Shown: positions 16,982 through 27,400 of the stretch, one piece after another
Position numbering within the stretch: the first letter of the stretch is position 1
How the letters are laid out: each line of letters begins with the position of its first letter
Program-made: the position numbers and the translations under genes
NCBI GenBank assembly: GCA_018268085.1
Contig: JAFDXE010000034.1
Coordinates: forward strand, 1-45,652
Source: Bacteroidota bacterium
GTDB taxonomy: Bacteria > Bacteroidota > Bacteroidia > Chitinophagales > Chitinophagaceae
Length of the DNA: 45,652 nt
Direction of reading: 5' to 3'
The notes under the pieces: generated by a model
What the model was told of the DNA's origin: nothing
Database searches by the model: none
The model's input: the letters and a program-made list of their open reading frames with translations, nothing else

Positions 16982-19573
16982 ATGAAAAAAAATATACTTC
17001 TCAGAAATCTTTTGATGGCGATGTTATTTGTAATTACCGTTACAAATGTACAGGCTCAGTGTGGTGCAGGTTATACCAGGGATACATTAAACTGGGATTA
17101 TCTGGATTTCCTGCAGAGCACCGGAAGCTATTCACCTTCTGTTACGCTGGCCCAGGTGCAGAACCAGCGTTTTACATTCGGCACACAAACAGTAACGATA
17201 ACCAATAGCGGCTATGCGGCTGCAAGCATATTGGGAGATGATAATTCTTTTACTGCAAAAACAGGATCTTATGGAAACGGAGCCGATTTGCGTTTTAAAA
17301 GCAATGGTACCATTACTTTCAAATTTCAGAATGCCGTACAAAACCTAAAGTTTTCTATCTATGATATTGATAAAAACCAGCGGGTAGATGTTAGTGCACT
17401 GAATGGTGCTACAGGAACCAATGTTACGTTATCTACACTGGCAGGTTCTATCCTCACACTGGGAACAAACAATACGCCATCTGCCAGTGCAACAGCAAAT
17501 AGTACGCTGGTTGCATTTACAGATAACGCACCGTCAGCAAATGGTACCGTAAACGTGGATATTACGGGACCGGTTACCAGCTTTACCATAACAACCTCCA
17601 GTACAGGAACAAGTGGGGGGAGCCCCGGCGAAGATGGATCTTTTTTCATCTCAGACATTTCTGCCTGCTCGGCAGGAACTTTTCCTACAGGATATTATCA
17701 AATTGCCAAACCGTTTACCGGTCAGCCGGCGTATTTCCTGGCTGTAAGAGATAACTATATATATTATGTGAATGTAAATAATGGCGTTGCCCGTTTATTA
17801 TTCCGCGATAATACAAACTCGAATATCAACTCCCTGGCTTACGACCCATACCGGCATATGGTGTACTATAGTTTTAGTTTAACAGGTTCGCCATCTACGG
17901 ATAAGCGTATACGCAGGTACGATTATGATATGGATACGCTTGGGGATTTTATATCCAATGTAAATACACTTGGTATCCCAACTTTTGAAGCGGGCGTTGA
18001 ATCCGGCGCCGCAGCATTCTATAACGGTTGTTATTACCTGGGTATAGAAGGAACAAATATGGGAGATGATAAATCGGGCAGGGAATCTATTATATGGAGA
18101 ATTGATTTGAACGCAGGTTATGGCCCTGCTTCAATAGCCCAGGCATATGGTATTCCTTCAGATGACGGAAATGGCAATGGTTTACACGATTGGGGCGATA
18201 TTGGTATCAATGATGGCATATTATATGACTTTGACGGAGCAGCGGGGGAAACGGATTTTTATCATAAGAATCTTCTCACCGGCTCAGTTGAACATTATAA
18301 TCCAAGTCCTTCTTCGCTGGTGCCTCGCCAGGTGAGTGTAGATTGGACTGGCCAGATGTATAACAGTGGTTCACCAAGTTCATCTTCCTCCGGAACGGTA
18401 ACACCTTACAACGGAAATGGAACAGTTGATAATACCAGGCAGTACACCATGCGTTACCAGGGGGTAGCCGTTACCGGTAGCTGGGGAGATGCGGGCGAAG
18501 CATTTAAACCAAAAACTGATTTTGGCGATGCACCTGCAACGTATGATCCTCCGGCTTTTGACCCGGGTACGCATGAAAAAAATGATAGTATCTACCTGGG
18601 TGCATTAAAACCGGGTTTAGAATGGCTGAAGAAAACTTCCTCAGATGCAACCGGCGATGGTGTAGAAGAAGACGGTGTTTCAGGGCTACAGGTAATTACA
18701 ACCGGGGTGTCCAATTTTACAGTTCCGGTAAAAGTAATGAACCGTACCGGCAGAAATGCAACAGTTGTAGGATGGGTTGATGCTAATGGAAACGGAACTT
18801 TCGAAGCCGGCGAAGGAACTTCAGTTACCGTGCCAAGCAGCGGCACAGCACAGAATATTTCGTTGTTGTGGAGTAATATAAATACAACATTACCTGCCTA
18901 TGCAACAACGTTTATGCGTATACGCATTGCAACAGCCGACCAGGGAATGACTACCGCCAGCATGAATGGCTATTTCGATAATGGAGAAATTGAAGATTAT
19001 GTAATTGCGGTGGGATTATTATTGCCCGATCAGAATATTACATTGAAAGCACAGAAAATAAATTCCAGCAAGGTGAGTCTTGTATGGAACCTGAACCAGG
19101 AAAATAATAATACTGCTTATGAACTGCAAAGAAGTGAAGAAGGGGTAAACTGGGAAACCATTACCAGCAGGCAAACCAATGGTAGTGCAAATCCGGCAAC
19201 CTACACTTATACTGATACAGATCCTTTATTACCGGCTTCTTACTATAAGGTAAAAATTATGAAGAGCTCAGGTAATGTAGAATACAGCGATGTGAAGAAA
19301 GTTGATTTTTCTTCAGAAAGTGCCATCAGCCTTTCTCCGAATCCGGCCAAGAACAGAGCCGTGCTGAAAATTGACGCAGCCATGGCAGGCATGGGCCAGG
19401 TTAACATACTCGATTACAATGGCCGAAAAGTGTACGACTCAAAAGTTAAATTGGCAAAAGGATCAAACGAAATTGATCTGCCATTTATTAAAAACCTGAG
19501 TAGCGGCATGTATAAAGTAAGAGTAAAAATCAATGATGAAATATTTGTTACTACCTTAGTTGTAATGAAGTAA
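16982..19573 (+). CDS. Secreted GEVED-domain protein with T9SS sorting domain
   Basis: 863 residues with a signal peptide (ends near VTNVQAQ). An N-terminal beta-sandwich-like region (about 30-230) is followed by a propeller-like segment (about 240-500, with LVSR-like repeats such as NSLAYDPYRHMVYYSFS). A GEVED domain begins near residue 513 (DFGDAPATYD, then GWVDANGNGTFEAGE and GYFDNGEIEDYVIAVG). A fibronectin-like stretch leads to a type A T9SS C-terminal domain from about 783 (LSPNPAKNRAVLKI). It should cross the outer membrane by T9SS and be attached or released at the surface. A carboxypeptidase gene with the same sorting signal follows 25 bases later. Confidence 0.88.
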   Translation: MKKNILLRNLLMAMLFVITVTNVQAQCGAGYTRDTLNWDYLDFLQSTGSYSPSVTLAQVQNQRFTFGTQTVTITNSGYAAASILGDDNSFTAKTGSYGNGADLRFKSNGTITFKFQNAVQNLKFSIYDIDKNQRVDVSALNGATGTNVTLSTLAGSILTLGTNNTPSASATANSTLVAFTDNAPSANGTVNVDITGPVTSFTITTSSTGTSGGSPGEDGSFFISDISACSAGTFPTGYYQIAKPFTGQPAYFLAVRDNYIYYVNVNNGVARLLFRDNTNSNINSLAYDPYRHMVYYSFSLTGSPSTDKRIRRYDYDMDTLGDFISNVNTLGIPTFEAGVESGAAAFYNGCYYLGIEGTNMGDDKSGRESIIWRIDLNAGYGPASIAQAYGIPSDDGNGNGLHDWGDIGINDGILYDFDGAAGETDFYHKNLLTGSVEHYNPSPSSLVPRQVSVDWTGQMYNSGSPSSSSSGTVTPYNGNGTVDNTRQYTMRYQGVAVTGSWGDAGEAFKPKTDFGDAPATYDPPAFDPGTHEKNDSIYLGALKPGLEWLKKTSSDATGDGVEEDGVSGLQVITTGVSNFTVPVKVMNRTGRNATVVGWVDANGNGTFEAGEGTSVTVPSSGTAQNISLLWSNINTTLPAYATTFMRIRIATADQGMTTASMNGYFDNGEIEDYVIAVGLLLPDQNITLKAQKINSSKVSLVWNLNQENNNTAYELQRSEEGVNWETITSRQTNGSANPATYTYTDTDPLLPASYYKVKIMKSSGNVEYSDVKKVDFSSESAISLSPNPAKNRAVLKIDAAMAGMGQVNILDYNGRKVYDSKVKLAKGSNEIDLPFIKNLSSGMYKVRVKINDEIFVTTLVVMK

Positions 19574-19598
19574 CCAATATTCAACCTAAAACTACGCT

Positions 19599-22370
19599 AT
19601 GAACCCCCGGAAAATATGCCTGCTGTTAGCAGCATGTACTACATTACTGTTTGCTGCACAGGCACAGGAAAAATACAGCAAAGTAAAAATACCGTTTACT
19701 TCTTCCGCTGTTAAAAGTTTTGCTTTCGGCAACCTTAATCTCGATCATTACGAACAGCATGGGAATGCGATTATTGCTGTACTTAACAGTGCAGAATTAA
19801 GTCGCCTTGCCCAATCAGGTTTTGCTTATGAAATTGTTATCGATGATGTGGTGGCCCACACCCTGGATGTAAACCGCAATGCTGCAGCCGTTAATAATGC
19901 GCTGAACAGTGTTCAGGGCGTAACCTGCAGAAAAATCGGTTCAGCTATTATTACGCCGGCTTCCTTTGGAAATGGCGGCTCACTAAAATTAGGTGCTGCT
20001 GCCAGTAGCACTGGTTATTTTACCTATGCTGAAATGCTTACAAAAATGCAGAACCTGGAAACAGCCTTTCCGGGATTGGTATCTGTATTTACTATTGGCA
20101 ATTCTGCAAATGGCCAGGCCATAAAAGGAGTAAGAATTTCTAATGCCAATGCTGCTGATAATAAACCGGAAGTTTTATACACAGGCCTGCAACATGCAAG
20201 AGAAGCCATTGGCGGTACCAGCCTTATTTTCTTCATGCAATATCTTGCAGAAAATTATGCGACCGACAATAATATCAAAAACCTGCTCGATAACAGGGAA
20301 CTGTACATCATACCTTGTTTGAATCCTGACGGATACGCATTTAACTATGGTGGATCCAGTTCATCTTATCCTACAACCGGCGGCGGGCTGTGGAGAAAGA
20401 ACAGGAGGAATACCGGTGGCGGCGCTTCTAATATTGGTGTTGATCTGAACAGGAATTATGGAGTAGACTGGGGTAATTGTTCAGGTGCAACCAGTTCATG
20501 CGGATCGAGTAATAAAACAGATGATACTTATTACGGCCCCAGTGCATTTTCTGAACCCGAAACACAGGCGCTCCGTGATTTTGTATATGCACATCATTTT
20601 ATAAATGCGATTGACCAGCACAGTTATGGTCCGTATTATTCACTTCCTTATGGCAGGCCATCGTTGCATCCGGCTTTGAGCCATACCGATTCTGCTTATT
20701 ACACTTACGTTCCAGCTTTAATGGGAAAGTACAATGGACATCGGGCAGGGAATAGCCCGGAAACTGTAAACTACGAAGTAGCTGGTGGCATTAAAGACTG
20801 GTTGTTGCTGGGCGATATCGGAGTAGGGTCAAAAGGAAAAATTTATGGAATGACAGGTGAAGCAGGTGGTGGTGATTTCTGGGCGCCGGTGTCGCAGATC
20901 ATTCAATTATGTAAAGAAAACTGTTTCCAGAATTTGCAGCTTGCGTATGCAGCCGGCGATTATTACCATGTGGAAGATAAAAACGATGTAGCTATTAGTT
21001 CTTTGTCGGGATATTTTTCTTTCAGGATACAACGGGTAGGCTTAGCCGCTAATCCTGTAACTGTATCGCTGGTGCCGGTTAGCAATGTTCAATCTGTAGG
21101 AGCGCCGGTTACCAAAACACTGGGAACTTATTATGATGTTCTTGAAGACAGTGTGGCTTATACCTTACCGCCAACTTTTGTAAGCGGTCAGAAAATACAA
21201 TTCGCCTGGAAAGTAGAATCCGGTGGTATTACTACTTATGATACCATTACCAAGTTCTTCAATCCTTTAACCTTGCTGGAAGATGATATGGAAGGAAGTT
21301 TCAGTACCAACTGGACGGCAACGATTAGTCCGGCAGGACCAACCGGCTGGTCATTTACGACCAGCAATTCATATAATGGCACACATTCAATGACCGAATC
21401 ACCTTCGGGCAATTATACCACCAGTTCTACAAGAACCGTAACGTATAAAAATCCGTTCAATCTTACAGATGCAACGGCCGCATACCTCAGTTTCTGGTCA
21501 AGATACCGTGCAGAAAATTTCAGGGATAAACTACAGGTGCAGGCTTCATTAGATGGTACCACCTGGACTGCACTCTGCAGTGCCAACACGGTGCAGGAAG
21601 ACAATACCACTAACGGTGGAACACTCGGTGGCCAGCCTGCATTAACGGGCATAAAAGAGAACTGGTCGCATGAATTGTTTGACCTGAAAGATTTCCTGGG
21701 TGGAGCAAACGTTCGTTTCAGGTTGAGATTTACTTCAGACAATGATGCCAGTGCTTTTGCTTTTGAAAAAGATGATGGTTTTTATATTGATAACCTCAAA
21801 CTTGTAAAAACAACCAGCATCGCCACACTTGCTGTTAAATTTGGAAACTTTAATGCCCAGCTACTGATGAACAATACCGTTCGTCTGGATTGGGAAGCCT
21901 ATACCGATCAGCAACATGATTATTTTGAAGTGCAAAGAGCCACTGATAATAATTTCAACTTTACCACGATTGAAAAACTTTCGTCATTGCCGCCGTATTC
22001 TGCAATTGACCTGTCGCCTGTAAAAGGAAATAATTATTACAGGATAAAAGAAGTTGATAAAACCGGAACTGTATCCTTCAGTAACATTATAAAAATTAAT
22101 GTACAGGGAAATACATTGGCAACCATTTACCCTAACCCGGTAAAGAAAGAACTGAATGTAAGGATTCGTACCAATGTGAGTAGAGATGCGTACAGCATTA
22201 TCATTTCGGATGCAGCAGGCAGAACGATCCGCAACGGTAAATATGCTATTACCCCGGGCAATAATGAAATTAAACTGCAAACCGATTTTCTTTCAGCCGG
22301 TATGTATTTCCTGAAAATATTTAACAGTAATAATGAACTGATAGATACAGAGAAATTCTTAAAACAATAA
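19599..22370 (+). CDS. Secreted M14 zinc carboxypeptidase with T9SS sorting domain
   Basis: 923 residues. The signal peptide ends near LLFAAQAQ. A propeptide-like region precedes the M14 domain (about 150-450). Zinc ligands are His199 and Glu202 in LQHAREA and His341 in DQHSYG; the catalytic Glu is 421 in TGEAGG. The family blocks IPCLNPDGYAFNY and GVDLNRNYGVDWG are intact. A MAM/jelly-roll-like region (about 560-740) is followed by a fibronectin-like domain and a T9SS C-terminal domain from about 842 (IYPNPVKKELNVRI). It removes C-terminal residues from peptides outside the cell; the exact specificity cannot be read from sequence. Confidence 0.92.
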   Translation: MNPRKICLLLAACTTLLFAAQAQEKYSKVKIPFTSSAVKSFAFGNLNLDHYEQHGNAIIAVLNSAELSRLAQSGFAYEIVIDDVVAHTLDVNRNAAAVNNALNSVQGVTCRKIGSAIITPASFGNGGSLKLGAAASSTGYFTYAEMLTKMQNLETAFPGLVSVFTIGNSANGQAIKGVRISNANAADNKPEVLYTGLQHAREAIGGTSLIFFMQYLAENYATDNNIKNLLDNRELYIIPCLNPDGYAFNYGGSSSSYPTTGGGLWRKNRRNTGGGASNIGVDLNRNYGVDWGNCSGATSSCGSSNKTDDTYYGPSAFSEPETQALRDFVYAHHFINAIDQHSYGPYYSLPYGRPSLHPALSHTDSAYYTYVPALMGKYNGHRAGNSPETVNYEVAGGIKDWLLLGDIGVGSKGKIYGMTGEAGGGDFWAPVSQIIQLCKENCFQNLQLAYAAGDYYHVEDKNDVAISSLSGYFSFRIQRVGLAANPVTVSLVPVSNVQSVGAPVTKTLGTYYDVLEDSVAYTLPPTFVSGQKIQFAWKVESGGITTYDTITKFFNPLTLLEDDMEGSFSTNWTATISPAGPTGWSFTTSNSYNGTHSMTESPSGNYTTSSTRTVTYKNPFNLTDATAAYLSFWSRYRAENFRDKLQVQASLDGTTWTALCSANTVQEDNTTNGGTLGGQPALTGIKENWSHELFDLKDFLGGANVRFRLRFTSDNDASAFAFEKDDGFYIDNLKLVKTTSIATLAVKFGNFNAQLLMNNTVRLDWEAYTDQQHDYFEVQRATDNNFNFTTIEKLSSLPPYSAIDLSPVKGNNYYRIKEVDKTGTVSFSNIIKINVQGNTLATIYPNPVKKELNVRIRTNVSRDAYSIIISDAAGRTIRNGKYAITPGNNEIKLQTDFLSAGMYFLKIFNSNNELIDTEKFLKQ

Positions 22371-22397
22371 TTCCAAGCAGCTACTTGATAACGAATC

Positions 22398-22425
22398 AGG
22401 TCTTCCTTTCCCGGGAGACCTTTTT
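22398..22425 (+). terminator. Rho-independent terminator after the M14 gene
   Basis: AGGTCTTCC (22398-22406) pairs with GGGAGACCT (22413-22421), nine pairs including one G-U, with a six-base loop and a TTTT tail. It lies 27 bases past the carboxypeptidase stop and before rsmA. Confidence 0.85.
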
Positions 22426-22468
22426 GTTGATGGCAAATGATTAAGCTCCCTTTGCCTAATTTTGTTAT

Positions 22469-23221
22469 ATGTACACGCTGAAAAAATCTTTAGGCCAGCA
22501 TTTTTTAAAAGATAACCAGGTTATTTCCCGGATTATTGATGCATTGAAACAAGATCATTTTGATAACCTGCTGGAAGTAGGTCCCGGGGGAGGAGCGCTA
22601 ACCAAAGAGCTTATTCAGCTAGCCGGTATCCATTTTAAAGCAGTTGAACTGGATGAGGAGAAAGTGGAATGGTTAATAAAAAAATTCCCGGGGCTGAAAG
22701 ATAAGATCATTCACAGGAGTTTTTTAGACATAGACAAACCATTTGATGAAAGCTTTACGATCATTGGTAATTTTCCTTATAATATTTCCAGCCAGATCTT
22801 ATTTAAAATACTGGATTGGAAAGACAGTGTGCCCGTTGTGATCGGTATGTTTCAACAGGAAGTTGCCCAAAGAGCTGCGGCCAAACATGGAAGTAAAGTA
22901 TATGGTGTGTTAAGTGCTTTGATCCAGGCATATTATGAGATCGAGTATTTGTTTGATGTGCCGCCGGAATGTTTTAATCCGCCACCCAAAGTAATGAGTG
23001 CGGTGATCCGGTTAAAACGGCGCACCTCAGCCCTGAATTTCCGGTCGGAAAGAGATTACTGGGTGCTGGTAAAAACTGCGTTTAATCAACGCCGTAAGAC
23101 ATTACGCAATGCGGTAAAAGCACAATTTGCCCCTGATGTTTTGCAAGACGAAATTTTTAATAAACGTGCTGAAGCTTTAAGTATTGAAGACTTCGCCTCC
23201 TTAACCTATAAAATGAAATAA
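22469..23221 (+). CDS. rsmA: 16S rRNA (adenine1518/1519-N6,N6) dimethyltransferase
   Basis: 250 residues opening KKSLGQHFLKDNQ, the family hallmark. The SAM site EVGPGGGALTKEL and the catalytic motif IGNFPYNISSQI are present, with the C-terminal rRNA-binding helices (TAFNQRRKTLRNAVK). It dimethylates two adjacent adenines near the 3' end of 16S rRNA (KsgA). Length is normal and the frame ends at EDFASLTYKMK. Confidence 0.97.
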   Translation: MYTLKKSLGQHFLKDNQVISRIIDALKQDHFDNLLEVGPGGGALTKELIQLAGIHFKAVELDEEKVEWLIKKFPGLKDKIIHRSFLDIDKPFDESFTIIGNFPYNISSQILFKILDWKDSVPVVIGMFQQEVAQRAAAKHGSKVYGVLSALIQAYYEIEYLFDVPPECFNPPPKVMSAVIRLKRRTSALNFRSERDYWVLVKTAFNQRRKTLRNAVKAQFAPDVLQDEIFNKRAEALSIEDFASLTYKMK

Positions 23222-23222
23222 C

Positions 23223-24081
23223 ATGAAAACTGTTCTATCCCTTTGTAGTTTGATCGTTGTAATGGTGTTTGCCAGTTGTGATACACCGAGGTATGCGTAT
23301 AGTCCTACGGCACACAATGTTCCGCTGTTTACCAAAAAAAGGTGACAGCAAACTGGCTGCGTATTATTCCAATAATGGGGTTTCGTCTAACAGCGATGAT
23401 AATGGGAATGAGTACGACAGGAATACTGCACATGGATTGGATGCGCAGGGAGCCATTGCATTGAGTAATAATATTGCCGTATCCGCATCCTATTATTACC
23501 GGAGTGAAAAGGCCAACCAGGATAATAACGGAAACAATGAATCTACTAATATAAAATACAAAAGAAACCTGTTTGAATTTGGAGCCGGTTATTTTACACC
23601 GCTGGATAAAAAGCAACACATGTTGTTCCAGGTGTATGCAGGGGCGGGCTTTGGTAAAACAACGATCAATGAAAATGGAACTGATTTTAACCTGTCAGCC
23701 TATACCCGTTATTATAATACCAGCTTAACCAAGTTTTACCTTGAGCCTTCCATCACATTTAAAACACCGAAAGATATTTTTGCTGCAACAATTGCAACAA
23801 GGGGAAGTGTAATTAAGTTCGGAAATATAAAAACCGATTATACAAGATCAGAAAGATCGGATTATAATTTAGATAGTCTTAACCGGTATGCCGTGTTATT
23901 CTTTGAACCATCATTTGTGGGCTCTTTAGGAGCGCCTTCACTGCCGGGAATGAGACTGGAATTTCAGTTTGGACTGAGTTTGTTGTATGATAAGTCGTTT
24001 ATTGATTACCGGCCGTTTAATTTTTCGATAGGGCTGGTATTTGATGTGGCGAAGCTGGTAAGAGGAAAGAAAGAAGAATAG
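23223..24081 (+). pseudogene. Outer-membrane-type lipoprotein, frameshifted at an A7 run
   Basis: ATG 23223 opens a lipoprotein signal ending VFASC (Cys19), followed by TPRYAYSPTAHNVPLFTKK. At seven adenines (23334-23340) the frame meets TGA at 23343. The downstream frame continues GDSKLAAYYSNNG without interruption to 24081, so removing one A joins both parts as LFTKKGDSKLAAYY. The joined protein has about 286 residues and looks like a beta-barrel-rich OmpA-like protein (alternating Tyr/Phe strands, FEFGAGYFTP, QFGLSLLYD). It begins two bases after rsmA. It may be a pseudogene, a slippage-controlled gene or a sequencing error. A dnaX-type -1 shift would not restore the frame. Confidence 0.8.
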
Positions 24082-24161
24082 TTTTGAGGCCGACAGTTTT
24101 GTTACTGTAGTAAAAAATAAGAGCTACTAGGGCACCAAAACACAAAGAAGCACAAAGTTAT

Positions 24162-24179
24162 AATCAGTACATCAGTGGC
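24162..24179. repeat. AATCAG-type word pair, isolated
   Basis: AATCAGTACATCAGTGGC differs at 3 of 18 positions from the right-hand inverted repeat of the GxxExxY element (AATCAGCGAATCAGTGGC at 33541). On its own this level of match could be chance in a 45-kb sequence; its value is as a clue for a search. Confidence 0.35.
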
Positions 24180-24261
24180 TTTTTTCATTTTTACTTTTTA
24201 CTTTCAGCGACGGCCACGATGGCTCAAAGGCAGTAAGATTCACAAAGGATATCATGCGAAT

Positions 24262-24304
24262 ACATTAACTCATTAGCTAATGAACACATTAACTCATCAG
24301 CTAA
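24262..24304. repeat. Two-copy direct repeat, period 24
   Basis: ACATTAACTCATTAGCTAA at 24262-24280 and ACATTAACTCATCAGCTAA at 24286-24304 differ at one of 19 positions. It is a short intergenic tandem repeat with no coding role seen. Confidence 0.8.
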
Positions 24305-24359
24305 TTATCCTTAATTTTGCCCCGGTTGCAAACGCCGTTTGCCTGGTGATTTGGGTGGT

Positions 24360-24422
24360 ACAATAGAGTGCTATCGTACAAGAGTGCGACGCCACCAGGG
24401 CTGAAAAATGATTTGCTGCCGG
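24360..24422 (+). repeat. Dispersed leader element, copy B (upstream of icmF)
   Basis: The same blocks as at 2537-2600: ACATA-like start (ACAATA), nine variable bases, CGTACAAGAGTGCGACGCCA (24375-24394), fifteen variable bases and GATTTGCTGCCGG. It ends 16 bases before the icmF start codon. Twenty identical consecutive bases are far beyond chance for this window size. Confidence 0.8.
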
Positions 24423-24438
24423 TAAAAAAATAATTACG

Positions 24439-27400
24439 ATGAGCTTTACACCAACACAGAAAGTTAGAATAGTTACTGCTGCTGCTTTGTTTGATGGACA
24501 TGATGCAGCGATTAACATCATGCGTCGGATTTTGCAAAGCAAGGGCGCAGAAATTATTCACCTCGGGCATAACAGGAGTGTAGCCGAAATTGTAGAATGT
24601 GCCATTGAGGAAGATGTGCAGGGCATTGCAATTACGAGTTACCAGGGTGGGCACGTTGAGTTTTTTAAATACATGAAAGACCTGTTGGATGAAAATGGTT
24701 GTGGCCACATTAAAATTTTTGGCGGTGGCGGCGGAACCATTTTACCTGATGAAATTGAAGCGTTGCATAAGCATGGCATCACCAGGATTTACAGTCCGGA
24801 TGATGGCCGCCAGATGGGTCTCGAAGGAATGATTGAAGATGTGATAAAGCAATGCGATTTTCCTGTAAATGGAAATTTCCCGATCAGTGGTGAATTGAAA
24901 TTAAAAGAAGTTAAAGACATCCGGAAGATCGCCCGTTCTATTACCAATGTAGAAAATGGCAATGCTGCCGCAAATAATGATATTGTTATAGAATCAAACG
25001 AAGGAAAAACAATTCCGGTGTTGGGCATAACGGGAACGGGTGGGGCAGGAAAGTCTTCTGTTACCGATGAGATCGTTCGTCGTTTTTTAAATACCTACGA
25101 AGACAAATCGATTGCGGTTATTTCTGTTGATCCGAGTAAGAAAAAAACCGGCGGGGCGTTGTTGGGCGACAGGATTCGGATGAATGCTATTTCTTCGCCG
25201 CGTGCCTATATGCGCAGCCTCGCAACAAGAGAAAGTGATAAAGCGCTGAGCAAATATGTACAGGAGGCAATTGATATTTGTAAGAAAGCGGGTTACGACC
25301 TGGTGATACTGGAGAGTGCCGGCGTTGGGCAAAGCGATGCTTCAATTCTTGATTACTGTGATATCAGCATGTACGTGATGACACCGGAATACGGCGCTCC
25401 ATCGCAGTTGGAAAAAATAAACATGATCGACTATGCCGATTTGATATGCCTGAATAAATTTGATAAGGCAGGTGCATTGGATGCGTTACACGATATCCGT
25501 AAACAGTACAAACGCAGTCATAAGATTTTTGATGCAAAGGATGAAGAACTACCTGTGATTGGAACGATAGCAGCGCAATTTAATGATGCCGGTGTGAATG
25601 AATTGTTTGAAAGGCTGATGGAAAAAATTGCAGAGAAAAGCGGGGTTCGTTTTCATGGTGTGATCAAACATCATGCACACACAAAAGATACTTCCAGTAA
25701 ATCGATGATCATTCCGCCAAGACGTGGTCGTTATTTATCAGAAATTTCGGAAACGATTGCCGATTACGATAATCATGTTAAAGAGCAGGCGGCGATTGCC
25801 AGTGATCTCTATAAACTGAAAGGAACGGTTACCATCCTGAAAGATGCGGCAAATGAAGCCATCAATAAAAAGATTGCTGAACTGGAAAATCATCTGGATG
25901 CAACGTCTAAAAAATTACTGGCAGAATGGCCTGCGGTTCAGGAGCGGTATAAAAAAGAATTTTATGAATTCCAGGTGAGGGATAAGGTAATTAAACAGCC
26001 GCTCACCTATAAGAGTTTATCGGGAACAATTGTATCGAAAGTGTATTTACCGAAATACAATGATTGGGGCGATATTTTACAATGGCAGTTGCAGGAGAAT
26101 GTTCCCGGCGAGTATCCTTTTACTGCCGGTGTGTTTCCATTGAAACGGGAAGGAGAAGATCCAACAAGAATGTTTGCCGGTGAAGGCGGCCCGGAAAGAA
26201 CGAACAAGCGTTTTCACTATGTGAGTGTGGGGCAGCCTGCAAAGCGGTTGAGTACGGCATTTGACAGTGTAACCTTATATGGAGAAGATCCGGGGCACCG
26301 TCCCGATATCTATGGTAAAGTAGGAAACAGTGGCGTAAGCATTGCTACAGTGGATGATGCCAAAAAATTGTACAGCGGTTTTGATTTGTGCGATCCGAAG
26401 ACGTCTGTAAGCATGACGATCAATGGGCCGGCGCCAATTCTGCTGGCGTTCTTCATGAATGCGGCTATTGATCAGCAATGTGAAAAATATATTCTTGAAA
26501 ACAATTTGCAGGAACAGGTTAATAAGCTCATTGAATCAAAATATGATATTAGTGTATTGCCAAGATATGCCGGTGTAGATGGAAAGCCTGTGATGCCGCA
26601 AAAAGGAAGTTTCGTGGGTGCGTTACCGGAAGGTAACGACGGGCTGGGTTTGCGCTTGCTGGGATTGAGTGGTAAAGATGTATTGCCGGCTGAGGTGTAT
26701 GAAGGGATAAAGGCGAAGGCATTGTCAACAGTAAGAGGAACCGTTCAGGCAGATATTTTAAAAGAAGACCAGGCACAGAACACCTGTATTTTCTCTACTG
26801 AGTTTGCATTGAAGCTGATGGGAGATGTGCAGCAATATTTTATTGATAAGAATGTGCAGAATTTTTATAGCGTAAGTATCAGCGGTTATCACATTGCAGA
26901 AGCAGGGGCAAACCCCATTTCACAGTTGGCGTTTACGCTGGCCAATGGCTTTACGTATGTAGAATATTACCTGAGTCGTGGAATGAAGATTGATGATTTT
27001 GCGCCGAACCTTTCTTTCTTTTTCAGCAACGGAATGGATCCGGAGTACAGTGTAATTGGCCGTGTGGCCAGGCGTATCTGGGCCAAAGCAATGAAGCATA
27101 AGTACAAGGCCAACAGCAGGAGCCAGAAATTAAAGTATCATATTCAAACCAGTGGCAGAAGCCTGCACGCACAGGAAATAGATTTCAACGATATCAGAAC
27201 TACCCTGCAGGCATTGTACGCCATTTATGATAACTGCAATTCTTTACATACTAACGCTTACGATGAAGCGATTACAACCCCTACAGAAGAAAGTGTACGC
27301 AGGGCGATGGCAATACAGTTGATCATTAACCGGGAACTGGGTACAGCGAAGAATGAAAACCCGAACCAGGGATCTTTCCTGATAGAAGAATTAACTGACC

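Larger units (their letters stand above)
24082..24438. other. Repeat-rich intergenic region upstream of icmF
   Basis: 357 bases without a gene. It holds CTTTGTG-type fragments (CACAAAG at 24141-24147 and 24151-24157; CACAAAGG near 24241), an AATCAG/ATCAGTGGC word pair (24162-24179), a 24-base-period tandem pair (24262-24304), the inverted repeat GCAAAC/GTTTGC (24328-24342) and the leader element copy B. TAATTTTG at 24312-24319 matches the -7 box, but the -33 box is missing, so the promoter is not assigned. Confidence 0.7.

Noticed and set aside
23334..23345. Programmed -1 frameshift of the dnaX type at A7
   Set aside because: A -1 shift leads to the third frame, not to the conserved downstream frame; a +1 shift or loss of one A is required.
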